64,000 nt of DNA from Hyphomicrobium sp. GTDB lineage: Bacteria; Pseudomonadota; Alphaproteobacteria; Rhizobiales; Hyphomicrobiaceae. The number at the start of each line of letters is the position of its first letter. Position 1 is the first letter of the stretch. Location of the stretch: the NCBI GenBank assembly GCA_021732485.1, contig JAKFUV010000006.1, forward strand, positions 1 through 64,000. Reading direction: 5' to 3'. Shown piece after piece: positions 55,924 through 63,691 of this stretch. Below the pieces are notes generated by a model. It was not told where the DNA came from, made no database searches, and worked only from the letters and a program-made list of their open reading frames with translations. A program made the position numbers and the translations under genes.

Positions 55924-56411
55924 AAATCGCCAATTTGAATGATCTTTTCCTGCATACGCTGCAGGACATCTACTACGCTGAAAAACAAATCCTCAAAGCC
56001 TTGCCGAAAATGATCAAGGCCGCCGATTCAGAAACTCTATCGAAAGCCTTCACGGCTCACTTGACTGAGAGCAAGGAACACGTGGTGCGGCTTGAGAACG
56101 TTTTCAGAATCGCTGGTGCGAAGGCTAAGGGTGAGACCTGTCCTGCCATCGACGGAATTCTCAAAGAAGCCGACGAATTGATGACGGAAATCAAAGATCC
56201 CGACACGCGCGACGCAGCCATGATTGCTGCGGCACAAGCGGTCGAGCATTACGAAATCACGAGATACGGCACGCTAGTATCGTGGGCCACTTTGCTCGGC
56301 ATGACCGACGCGAGCAAAATTCTGAGCCAGACGTTGAAAGAGGAACACTCGGCTGACGCTAAGCTGACGAAGCTTGCCGAAGCGAAATTGAATAAAGAAG
56401 CTGCCGCTTAA
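55920..56411 (+). CDS. Ferritin-like DUF892 (YciE/YciF) stress protein
   Basis: 163 residues in a four-helix bundle: IANLNDLFLHTLQDIYYAEK, HLTESKEHVVRLENVFRIAG, AAMIAAAQAVEHYEITRYGT, LSQTLKEEHSADAKLTKLAE. The Glu and His ligands expected for a di-iron site are visible (YYAEKQ, ESKEH, QAVEHYE, EEHSAD). Members of this family are induced by stress in enterobacteria and are often under general-stress control in alphaproteobacteria, in agreement with the promoter at 55665. A clear terminator follows. Confidence 0.9.
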   Translation: MKIANLNDLFLHTLQDIYYAEKQILKALPKMIKAADSETLSKAFTAHLTESKEHVVRLENVFRIAGAKAKGETCPAIDGILKEADELMTEIKDPDTRDAAMIAAAQAVEHYEITRYGTLVSWATLLGMTDASKILSQTLKEEHSADAKLTKLAEAKLNKEAAA

Positions 56412-56442
56412 AAGCAGGCACTAATTTAGTTTGCTGCTCTTT

Positions 56443-56467
56443 GCCCCCGGCAATCCCGGGGGCTTTT
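56443..56467 (+). terminator. Rho-independent terminator after DUF892 gene
   Basis: Perfect 8-bp stem GCCCCCGG (56443-56450) and CCGGGGGC (56456-56463) with a five-base loop, followed by TTTT and, after CA, five more T. It lies 31 bases after the DUF892 stop codon. Confidence 0.9.
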
Positions 56468-56604
56468 CATTTTTGCCGCGAGAGTTCTGCCGCAGCGATT
56501 TGCATCGCCCAGCTCCGTATTTTCGCGAGTGCGAGATGGGACATCGAACTGAAACCCGCGCAACGCGGTGCGCGGAACGCCAGTCGGATCACGACAAACA
56601 AAAC

Positions 56605-56690
56605 TGGTGCGGACGGAGGGACTCGAACCCTCACGCTCTTTCGAACTCAGGATTTTAAGTCCTGTGTGTCTACCATTCCACCACGTCCGC
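56605..56690 (-). tRNA. tRNA-Leu (anticodon UAA)
   Basis: Minus strand, 86 bases including the encoded CCA. Acceptor stem GCGGACG (5' end at 56690) pairs with CGTCCGC. The anticodon arm is CAGGA-CTTAAAA-TCCTG, with TAA at the anticodon positions. A long variable arm (TGAGTTCGAAAGAGCGT) is present as in all class II Leu tRNAs, and the T arm contains GGTTCGAGTCC. It reads UUA and UUG codons. Confidence 0.97.
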
Positions 56691-56760
56691 AAACCGCTGT
56701 CCTTATGACCTGGGACCGTGGGCACGACAACGCCGAACGGCATAGCGGACCAAAATTTTT

Positions 56761-57471
56761 TTAAGTCTGCGTGGCCTTCGGCGGCAAAATAGCGGCTCGC
56801 AACAGGAAATAGAGCACGAATGCGTTCGTGACATGCCATAAGGGATGAGTACCGCGTGGATGGCCAAAGATTTCTGTCGCGCTGCAGACTTCAAAATCGA
56901 TGGCGCGAAATACCAGTGACACAGCAAGAGCCGCTGTCGCGGCCGCTATCCATTTCGTTGCTGGATGTCGAATAATCATGATTGCCGTTGAAAGAACGAT
57001 GATCGCGACGAGCGCCGGACCATAGGCGAGCGATCCATTCAGGCAGGCGCGGCCTGCTCCGGCAGTGATCGGCATCCAACTCATGTCGCACGTCGCAGCG
57101 CTCATCGCACGGAAGGAAAAAAGAAACAGCGCAACACCCGCAAAAACGATAACCCATGGCGCTGTCAAGAAACGACGCATCGCGAATATGATGTAGACAA
57201 CCATGAAAATACCGATCGGAGCCGCGTCCGCCACAGCCGCCCATCGCGTTGCCAAGGTGTGAAATAGAAAACTGCCGACGCCGATCAACGCCACGAGTGT
57301 GATCAGCATCCACTCAATCGCCATCGGCCGGCTTTGCTGACGCGCGGTGATGGCGGCAGTACCAGCCGCTAAGATAAACGCGGCATTGGAAGCTGCGTTG
57401 AATGGTTCCGCCCAAAAGGACGAGTCCAACCCACGTTCACAATAATTGAAAAGCTGTTGGGACCATTGCAC
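56761..57471 (-). CDS. Ceramidase-family (alkaline ceramidase/CREST) membrane protein
   Basis: A 236-residue protein with about seven membrane helices. It shows the signature NYCERGLDSSFWAEPFNAAS at the N-terminus, a histidine in GVGSFLFHTLATRWAAVADA, and the C-terminal HPLWHVTNAFVLYFLLR; these acidic and histidine residues form the zinc site of the CREST superfamily. Eukaryotic members hydrolyse ceramide; bacterial substrates are largely unknown. The GTG start at 57471 follows GAGGTGAG. It lies 14 bases downstream of the thioredoxin-like gene and is probably co-transcribed with it. Confidence 0.85.
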   Translation of the reverse strand: MQWSQQLFNYCERGLDSSFWAEPFNAASNAAFILAAGTAAITARQQSRPMAIEWMLITLVALIGVGSFLFHTLATRWAAVADAAPIGIFMVVYIIFAMRRFLTAPWVIVFAGVALFLFSFRAMSAATCDMSWMPITAGAGRACLNGSLAYGPALVAIIVLSTAIMIIRHPATKWIAAATAALAVSLVFRAIDFEVCSATEIFGHPRGTHPLWHVTNAFVLYFLLRAAILPPKATQT

Positions 57472-57485
57472 GGCTCACCTCAGCT

Positions 57486-58010
57486 TCAATCGAACCGCCC
57501 TCCGGTCGACGTCTTAGTGGCCCGCTCCACCCCTATGCCATCCGGCGCGGCAGCCGCCGACGCCTTCAACATGAGGGCGCGCAGCTCATCGGGGTTATCG
57601 ACATCAATCGTGTGGGGATACTTCGGGTCTCTGCCGACAAAATTCGGCAACACATCGCCCTGAGAATTCAAGAAAATTGTTCGCGGCACGTAGGTGCCAT
57701 CGGGCGAAAAAGCTCCGTTCGACATTTTGTCAGCATCGGCATCGATCAAAATCATGACAAATTTTTTCGACGCTTCGACGACGCCCGAGTCTTTAAAAAC
57801 TTCGCGGTAGCGCTTGCAGGCCGAGCACCAAGGCGCATGAAAAACCATGATCGCCGTCTTGCCGGTGGTCGATGCCTCGTAAATTCCGCTTTTGATATCG
57901 CGCCAGTCGATCGCGGCACCGTTCCACGCGTCGGCGAGATCGGGAGACTTGGCGTTGGACGGCGTAGCGCTCAATAAAACGCCAATTACGAATGCAAGAA
58001 ATCTTGTCAT
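57486..58010 (-). CDS. Exported thioredoxin-like protein
   Basis: 174 residues from ATG 58010, with a cleavable signal peptide (MTRFLAFVIGVLLSATPSNA). The thioredoxin fold contains the redox motif CSAC in VFHAPWCSACKRYREVFKDS, followed by KKFVMILIDADADK and the cis-proline region YVPRTIFLNSQGDVL. This resembles the periplasmic Thioredoxin_7/AGR2-like group. It probably acts on disulfides in the periplasm. It forms a two-gene unit with the ceramidase-family gene. Confidence 0.86.
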   Translation of the reverse strand: MTRFLAFVIGVLLSATPSNAKSPDLADAWNGAAIDWRDIKSGIYEASTTGKTAIMVFHAPWCSACKRYREVFKDSGVVEASKKFVMILIDADADKMSNGAFSPDGTYVPRTIFLNSQGDVLPNFVGRDPKYPHTIDVDNPDELRALMLKASAAAAPDGIGVERATKTSTGGRFD

Positions 58011-58316
58011 GGGCACGGTTCCACAGCGGTGACGGGCGGCGATTGCTTTCATTGTTCAACGGTTACGCACCGCAGACAAGTTGGATTTACAAGCGCTCGG
58101 ACGCCCCGGCATACAAAACAGCGCTTCACAAAGTTACGGTTTCGTTAGCCAGCCATACTTCACCAAGAGGTGATGACCCGGTCACGAAAGCTCACGAAAT
58201 GAGCTGTCATCGCCACGCCAATGTGTCTGGCAATCACACGCGGCCGATCCTACTTAACATTCATCAGCGGCGATCATCGCGAGCGCCGCCCAACACATTA
58301 CGAGGAGTTAGAAATC
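58011..58316. other. Divergent region upstream of pqqA
   Basis: 306 bases between the thioredoxin-like gene and pqqA. A nested inverted repeat lies in it: GATGAC (58172-58177) with GTCATC (58206-58211) outside, and AGCTCA (58189-58194) with TGAGCT (58200-58205) inside. It could be an operator or leader hairpin for pqqA, 106 bases upstream of its start. No gene is supported here. Confidence 0.45.
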
Positions 58317-58406
58317 ATGAAACTTTGGACAAAGCCCGCCGTTCGCGAGCAGGAAGTCGGCCTCGAAGTTACCAGCTATCTGCCAGCCGAAATCGATTTG
58401 ATCTAG
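58317..58406 (+). CDS. pqqA: PqqA, PQQ precursor peptide (orphan)
   Basis: A 29-residue peptide that starts MKLWTKPAVREQEVGLE and ends YLPAEIDLI. It has the Glu and Tyr (E17 and Y21, Glu-x3-Tyr in EVTSY) that PqqE crosslinks to build pyrroloquinoline quinone, and closely resembles Methylobacterium PqqA (GMEVTSYESAEID). GAGGAG lies nine bases before the ATG. No pqqBCDE follows within the remaining 5.5 kb or precedes it, so this copy is separate from the biosynthetic genes. PQQ serves methanol and other alcohol dehydrogenases in the periplasm. Confidence 0.88.
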   Translation: MKLWTKPAVREQEVGLEVTSYLPAEIDLI

Positions 58407-58416
58407 CGCTCTGCTC

Positions 58417-58452
58417 GCCGGCTATCGACGATGAGGGCATCGTCGGGCCGGC
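58417..58452 (+). promoter_or_regulatory. Strong hairpin directly after pqqA
   Basis: Outer stem GCCGGC (58417-58422) with GCCGGC (58447-58452) and inner stem CGACGAT (58426-58432) with ATCGTCG (58439-58445), loop GAGGGC. No T-run follows, so it looks like an RNA-stabilising or attenuating structure rather than a full terminator. A hairpin behind pqqA is known in pqq operons, where it keeps the pqqA transcript in excess. Confidence 0.6.
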
Positions 58453-58514
58453 CAGTTCAAGGGCCGATCGCAATAACCGACTTAAACTCAAAAAAATTCG
58501 AGGAGACGATCATC

Positions 58515-58808
58515 ATGCGCAAAATTATCCTTGCATCGCTTTCACTCGCAGCATTGTCTGCGCCAGCGTTTGCTGAGACGGCAGCACCAGCTGCGACGAA
58601 CGATGCCGCTGCACAGAAGGCCATCCTGGCTGAGACAGGCGCCGCCTTGGAGGCCCGCCAGCATCTCGTGCGCCAAGGCTATATCAATGTCTCGCCGCTG
58701 AATCAGGATGACAACGGCCGTTGGGTCGGAACGGCGTCAAAGGGCGGCAAGACGGTTATCGTTGCGATCGACCTGCGTCACGCCGAACCCAAGGTCGAGA
58801 TCAATTAA
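58515..58808 (+). CDS. Small secreted protein, tandem paralogue 1
   Basis: 97 residues. Signal peptide MRKIILASLSLAALSAPAFA with cleavage after AFA. The mature domain reads ALEARQHLVRQGYINVSPLN and NGRWVGTASKGGKTVIVAID, a helix followed by three strands as in PepSY-like domains. GAGGAG lies upstream of the ATG. It is 109 bases behind pqqA with no terminator between, and ends before a perfect terminator. Its function is unknown; it shares the mature core with the gene at 59149. Confidence 0.75.
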   Translation: MRKIILASLSLAALSAPAFAETAAPAATNDAAAQKAILAETGAALEARQHLVRQGYINVSPLNQDDNGRWVGTASKGGKTVIVAIDLRHAEPKVEIN

Positions 58809-58864
58809 TCTTTCGACCCATTAAACACGTCGCGGCGGCTGACCTTCCCCTGCTGCCGTAACTG

Positions 58865-58895
58865 GCGCCCGTTCCAAAAGAACGGGCGCTTTTTT
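58865..58895 (+). terminator. Rho-independent terminator
   Basis: Perfect 10-bp stem GCGCCCGTTC (58865-58874) and GAACGGGCGC (58880-58889), loop CAAAA, then six T. It ends the transcript of the first small secreted protein. The stem sequence is repeated in the terminator at 59508. Confidence 0.93.
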
Positions 58896-59148
58896 GTGCG
58901 CACCGAGCCTTCGATCACGCCGGAGCGATGATCAGTCACAAGCGTGTGTGGTCACCGAAACCCGAGAAACACTCCGATCTGCGCTGGCGTAATCAATGAC
59001 AGGTTGGGCAGTACGACGGTTTCGATCTCGTGCTGCTCCATCGGGGAAAGACACCTCATTCAAATTTACGTCGCTCTACTCGCCAACTGAAAATCTAGCA
59101 TTTGTTAAAAATCGACTTCAACAAATAACCTTGGAAGGAAATACAGTT

Positions 59149-59445
59149 ATGATCCGCAATCTCGTCCTCGCAACGCTTGCCGTCGCTGCGCTCGCAGCTC
59201 CGGCGCTTGCTAAAAGTTCTTTGCCAGTCGGCGCCTATGGCGTCCCTGCTCAGAACGCTTTCCTCGCTGATGCCAACGCATCGCGTGAAGCTCACCAGCA
59301 CTTGGTGCGCCAGGGCTATGCCAACGTCTCGCAGCTGATCCAGAACGAAGAAGGCCAGTGGGTCGGCACGGCATCGAAAGGCGGCAAGACCGTCATCGTC
59401 GGCATCAACCTGCCGAATCGCAACGTAGCGCCGCACATCAACTAA
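59149..59445 (+). CDS. Small secreted protein, tandem paralogue 2
   Basis: 98 residues. Signal peptide MIRNLVLATLAVAALAAPALA. The mature core AHQHLVRQGYANVSQLIQNE and GQWVGTASKGGKTVIVGINL is nearly the same as in the gene at 58515, so the two arose by duplication. The N-terminal mature parts differ. AAGGA lies upstream of the ATG, and a matching terminator lies downstream. A PepSY-like fold is likely by pattern; no ligand or partner is evident. Confidence 0.75.
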   Translation: MIRNLVLATLAVAALAAPALAKSSLPVGAYGVPAQNAFLADANASREAHQHLVRQGYANVSQLIQNEEGQWVGTASKGGKTVIVGINLPNRNVAPHIN

Positions 59446-59507
59446 GTCGTGCCTCACTCACCAAAGACCGGCAGCATTCATCGCGTACACTGCCGCCGCA
59501 ACAAAAG

Positions 59508-59537
59508 CGCCCGTTCTGCACGAACGGGCGTTTTTTT
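59508..59537 (+). terminator. Rho-independent terminator
   Basis: Perfect 9-bp stem CGCCCGTTC (59508-59516) and GAACGGGCG (59522-59530), loop TGCAC, followed by seven T. Stem bases are the same as in the terminator at 58865, which suggests that the duplication included it. Confidence 0.93.
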
Positions 59538-59634
59538 GTTCCAGTATGACGAAACGATAGAGACAGCGCGGGCGTAACCGATCACAGGCGAAGAAAACCA
59601 GCCTCACATTCTTATGACTTCAAGCGGGGACTGT

Positions 59635-60381
59635 ATGACCAGATTTCTTATGGCATCGATCGCGTTTATGATGGCGTTGATCTTCGGCGGCGCAGCCAAC
59701 GCGCAAGTTCCGCTGAAGCTGACGGCAGCCGATGGCGTCACGGTCTACGGCAACACCTACGCCGCAACAGGCCCGGCGAAAGCCACGATCCTGCTGTTCC
59801 ATCAGGCCGCGTCCAATGCGGGCGAATACAGCTCCATCGCTCCGATGCTCGTCAAGATCGGTTATGATGTCATTGCCATAGATCAGCGCTCCGGTGGCGT
59901 CAGATTTGGCCAAAGCAACCAAACCGTGAAAGCGCTCGGCGGATCGAGCGACTATCTCGACGCTCTGCCGGACCTTGAAGCGGCACTGGCACATGCGCGC
60001 AAAACGGCTTCTGACAAGCCGGTCATCGTGTGGGGCTCGAGTTATTCGGCGGCGCTCGTATTTCTTCTCGCGGCGAAACATCCAAACGACGTGGCGGCGG
60101 TGCTGGCATTCTCGCCCGGCGAGTATCTGAGCCGAGCGTCAGTGGCGGACGCCGCTCAAAAGGTCAGGGTCCCGGTGTTCGTCACATCGGCCTCCGACGA
60201 TGGCGAAATTCAAGCGGCCAAGGCCATTCTTGCAGCGACCTCGGCCAGCCTTCGCGATCAATACATTCCGAAATCCGGGGTGCACGGCTCGTCGACACTT
60301 CGCGAGGACAGCAACCCGAGTGGTGCTGCCGCCGGCTGGGCCGCCGTGACGGCGTTCCTCGCCAAGTTGCCGGCCAAATAA
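59635..60381 (+). CDS. Exported alpha/beta hydrolase
   Basis: 248 residues from ATG 59635. Signal peptide MTRFLMASIAFMMALIFGGA with cleavage near ANA. The fold shows ATILLFHQAASNAGEYSSIA, IAIDQRSGGVRFG, the nucleophile elbow GSSYSA, an acidic residue in VTSASDDGEIQ, and His in SGVHGSSTL. This resembles the dienelactone-hydrolase-like group, located in the periplasm. An ATG at 59614 would add seven residues. Substrate unknown. Confidence 0.82.
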   Translation: MTRFLMASIAFMMALIFGGAANAQVPLKLTAADGVTVYGNTYAATGPAKATILLFHQAASNAGEYSSIAPMLVKIGYDVIAIDQRSGGVRFGQSNQTVKALGGSSDYLDALPDLEAALAHARKTASDKPVIVWGSSYSAALVFLLAAKHPNDVAAVLAFSPGEYLSRASVADAAQKVRVPVFVTSASDDGEIQAAKAILAATSASLRDQYIPKSGVHGSSTLREDSNPSGAAAGWAAVTAFLAKLPAK

Positions 60382-60402
60382 CGTGTCGAAGATAACCGGC
60401 GA

Positions 60403-60434
60403 AGACTGAGCGCTGACAGCGCTCAGTCTTTTTT
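60403..60434 (+). terminator. Terminator overlapping the 3' end of aspS
   Basis: Perfect 12-bp stem AGACTGAGCGCT (60403-60414) and AGCGCTCAGTCT (60418-60429), loop GAC, then a T-run to 60434. It ends the hydrolase transcript. Its right arm contains the aspS stop codon, and its T-run, read on the other strand, supplies the last two lysine codons of aspS. Confidence 0.92.
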
Positions 60435-62261
60435 GACGTCCGGTGCGATGACGCGAATGCTCAGCTCGCGAAGCTGCTTGAGTGAAACGTCGCTCGGCGC
60501 GCCCATCAGCAAATCATTCGCCTGCTGGTTCATCGGAAACAGCGAAATTTCTCGCAGGTTTTTTGCGCCAACCAGCAGCATCACCATGCGGTCGATCCCG
60601 GCAGCCATTCCGCCATGCGGCGGCGCGCCATACTGGAACGCTCGATAAAGACCGCCGAAGCGCATTTCGACATCGGTCTGCGTCAGCCCGGTGATCTCGA
60701 AGGCCTTGACCATCGTCTCCGGCACGTGATTTCGCACCGAGCCCGACGCGATCTCGAAGCCGTTGCAGACGATGTCGTATTGGTAGGCTTTGATCTTGAT
60801 ATAGTCGTCGTTGCTCTTGGCGGCTTCGAGCGCGGCGGCTCCGCCCTGCGGCATCGAGAATGGGTTGTGCGAGAAATCGATTTTCTTTTCGTCGTCGTTC
60901 CATTCGTAGAACGGGAAATCAACGATCCAGGCGAGCGCAAATCGGTTTTCGTCGATCAATTTTAGCTCTTGCCCGGCGCGATCGCGCGCGAGCCCGGCGA
61001 ACTTGTAGAACTTCGCCGGATCACCGGCCGTAAAGAACACCGCGTCGCCGACCTTGAGGCCAAGTTGATCGCGAATGGCGGTTGTGCGCTCCGGTCCGAT
61101 ATTTTTGGCGACCGGCCCAGCGCCGCCCTCTTCACCCTCACGCCAGAACACATAGCCAAGCCCCGGCTGGCCTTCACCCTGGGCCCAGCCATTCATGCGA
61201 TCGCAGAATGCGCGCGATCCCCCTGTCGGCGCGGGGATGGCCCACACCCGCACTTTGGGATCTTTCTCGATCATCCCGGCAAACACCTTGAAGCCGGATC
61301 CACGGAAATGCTCCGTCACGTCCTGCATTTCGATCGGGTTGCGCAGGTCGGGTTTGTCGGAGCCGTATTTTGCAATCGCAGTCTCCCACGGAATGCGCGG
61401 CCAGCCATTGGTCACCGGCTTGCCATCGGCAAATTCTTCGAGCACGCCGGTGATCACCGGCTCCATCGTCTGGAAAACGTCTTCCTGCTCGACAAAGCTC
61501 ATTTCGACGTCGAGCTGATAGAACTCACCCGGCAAGCGGTCGGCGCGCGGGTCTTCATCGCGAAAACACGGCGCGATCTGGAAGTAGCGATCGAAGCCCG
61601 ACACCATCAAAAGTTGTTTGTACTGCTGCGGCGCTTGCGGCAGCGCGTAGAACTTGCCGGCATGAATACGCGACGGCACGAGAAAATCGCGCGCGCCTTC
61701 AGGCGATGACGCCGTCAGGATCGGTGTCGAGAATTCGAAGAAGCCGGCCTCCGTCATGCGCCGGCGGATCGATGCCGTAATGGCAAGACGCTTCATGATA
61801 TTGGCATGCAGCGTTTCGCGACGCAGATCGAGAAAGCGATATTGCAGCCGCAAATCTTCCGGATAGTCGGGTTCGCCGAACACGGGGATCGGCAATTCCT
61901 TGGCCGCCGATAAAACTTCGATTTCGGTGGCGTAAATTTCGATGTCGCCCGTCGGCAGATCGGCATTGGTCGTGCCGGCCGGCCGGTCGCGAACGAGGCC
62001 GTCGATGCGGATCACCCATTCCGAGCGCACGGCTTCGGCGGATTTGAACGCGGCGCTGTCCGGGTCGGCGACGACTTGCGTAATGCCATAGTGATCGCGC
62101 ACGTCGACGAACAGCACGCCGCCATGATCGCGGACGCGATGAACCCAGCCGGACAGCCGCGCGGTTTTCCCGACATCGGTCTGGCGCAGCGCGCCGCACG
62201 TGGTCGAACGATAACGGTGCAGTTTGGCGCTGGATTTAGCCATAGATAGGGCCTCAGACAT
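60423..62261 (-). CDS. aspS: Aspartyl-tRNA synthetase
   Basis: Charges tRNA-Asp. The 612 residues have the OB anticodon-binding domain ([20 protein letters not shown]), class II motif 2 ([20 protein letters not shown]), the bacterial GAD insertion (residues about 300-420), and motif 3 ([20 protein letters not shown]). ATG 62261 has GAGAGG upstream; ATG 62243 is an alternative. Alphaproteobacterial AspRS enzymes are often non-discriminating and also charge tRNA-Asn; this cannot be decided by eye. Confidence 0.96.
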   Translation of the reverse strand: MSEALSMAKSSAKLHRYRSTTCGALRQTDVGKTARLSGWVHRVRDHGGVLFVDVRDHYGITQVVADPDSAAFKSAEAVRSEWVIRIDGLVRDRPAGTTNADLPTGDIEIYATEIEVLSAAKELPIPVFGEPDYPEDLRLQYRFLDLRRETLHANIMKRLAITASIRRRMTEAGFFEFSTPILTASSPEGARDFLVPSRIHAGKFYALPQAPQQYKQLLMVSGFDRYFQIAPCFRDEDPRADRLPGEFYQLDVEMSFVEQEDVFQTMEPVITGVLEEFADGKPVTNGWPRIPWETAIAKYGSDKPDLRNPIEMQDVTEHFRGSGFKVFAGMIEKDPKVRVWAIPAPTGGSRAFCDRMNGWAQGEGQPGLGYVFWREGEEGGAGPVAKNIGPERTTAIRDQLGLKVGDAVFFTAGDPAKFYKFAGLARDRAGQELKLIDENRFALAWIVDFPFYEWNDDEKKIDFSHNPFSMPQGGAAALEAAKSNDDYIKIKAYQYDIVCNGFEIASGSVRNHVPETMVKAFEITGLTQTDVEMRFGGLYRAFQYGAPPHGGMAAGIDRMVMLLVGAKNLREISLFPMNQQANDLLMGAPSDVSLKQLRELSIRVIAPDVKKD

Positions 62262-62506
62262 GGCCTCTCGCCTCGATCAGATTATAAAGGGAAATCGACG
62301 CGGAAAAGCGCATGCTCGCCTGTGAAAGTCAAGGCAACCGGCCGCCGCTTGGGATCGCACACACACGGCTGGTCGAGGGTTACCGGCACGCGTCATGCGG
62401 GCCCTGGGCCAGCGGAGCCCGCTTCAAGGCACGCGACACTGAAGGCCGCGGCTCACCCATTCGCCTAGGCGACAACACCATCGCCATGCGCTATAGCCGA
62501 GCCGGC

Positions 62507-63667
62507 ATGAACGTCATCACAACGACCCCCGACCTCCGCTCCCTGTGCGAAACCCTTGGCGCCGCCGACTTCGTCACGGTGGACACCGAGTTTCTGCGCG
62601 AGCAAACATTTTGGCCGCAGCTTTGCCTCATCCAACTTGCCGGCCCGGGCGGTGAAGCCGTTGTTGATCCGATGGCCGACGGCCTGGATCTCGCGCCATT
62701 TTACGAGTTGATGGGTAACGAGCGCGTCACCAAAGTTTTCCATGCCGCGCGCCAGGATATCGAAATCGTTGTGGGCAAGGCTGGTATCGTGCCGACGCCG
62801 GTGTTCGACACACAGGTGGCCGCCATGGTGTGCGGTTTCGGCGAGAGCATAAGCTACGTCAACCTCGTCAAGAGGATCAACGGCGCCGACATCGACAAGT
62901 CGTCGCGCTTCACCGATTGGAGCCGGCGCCCGCTGTCGGAAAAGCAGCTCGACTATGCGCTCGGCGACGTCACACATCTGCGCGATGTCTACATTCACCT
63001 GCGCACCGAACTCGGCAAATCAGGCCGGGCGAAATGGCTTGAAGAGGAAATGTCGATCCTCACCAATCCATCGACCTACGACACCGCTCCGGAAAATGCC
63101 TGGCAGCGCCTTAAGCTGCGGGTTAAGGGTCGCAAATCCCTCGCCGTGCTCATCGAGCTCGCGGCTTGGCGGGAACGCCTGGCGCAATCGCAGGACGTGC
63201 CGCGCGGACGAATTCTGCGCGACGATGCGCTCTATGACATCGCCAACCAAATGCCCTCAACGACAGACGCGCTTGGCCAACTGCGAACGTTGTCGGACGG
63301 TTTCGCCCGCTCATCGCGCGCCAAAGACATCATCGATGTGGTCAAGGCCGGCCTCGCGCGCGATCCGAAATCATTGCCGAAAGTCGAGCGCGCGGAAGCG
63401 CTGTCAGCCGAAGCAACCGCCACGCTCGAACTTCTGAAAGTGCTGCTGAAATCCGCTGCCGCCGAGCATGGCGTCGCGCCGCGTATCATCGCCGACAGCG
63501 ACGATCTGGAGCAGCTTGCCACCCTGGATGAGCCCGACATCTTGGCGCTGACCGGCTGGCGCAGATCATTGTTCGGCGAGGCGGCGCTAAAACTGAAGCG
63601 CGGCGAGCTGGCATTGACGCTAGTCAAAGGCGAAGTCCGCGCCGTTCCGACCAACATCGGCGAATGA
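62507..63667 (+). CDS. rnd: Ribonuclease D
   Basis: A 3'-5' exoribonuclease that trims tRNA and other stable RNA ends. From ATG 62507 (MNVITTTPDLRSLCETLG) the 386 residues show the DEDDy motifs DTEFLREQTFWPQLCLIQL (Exo I), FHAARQDIEIV (Exo II) and LDYALGDVTHLRDVY (Exo III with Tyr). An HRDC domain near WRERLAQSQDVPRGRILRDD follows. The frame is open upstream to 62312, but those residues do not resemble the family. It diverges from aspS. Confidence 0.95.
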   Translation: MNVITTTPDLRSLCETLGAADFVTVDTEFLREQTFWPQLCLIQLAGPGGEAVVDPMADGLDLAPFYELMGNERVTKVFHAARQDIEIVVGKAGIVPTPVFDTQVAAMVCGFGESISYVNLVKRINGADIDKSSRFTDWSRRPLSEKQLDYALGDVTHLRDVYIHLRTELGKSGRAKWLEEEMSILTNPSTYDTAPENAWQRLKLRVKGRKSLAVLIELAAWRERLAQSQDVPRGRILRDDALYDIANQMPSTTDALGQLRTLSDGFARSSRAKDIIDVVKAGLARDPKSLPKVERAEALSAEATATLELLKVLLKSAAAEHGVAPRIIADSDDLEQLATLDEPDILALTGWRRSLFGEAALKLKRGELALTLVKGEVRAVPTNIGE

Positions 63668-63691
63668 GCCGGCACGACGCGATCGAGGCGC

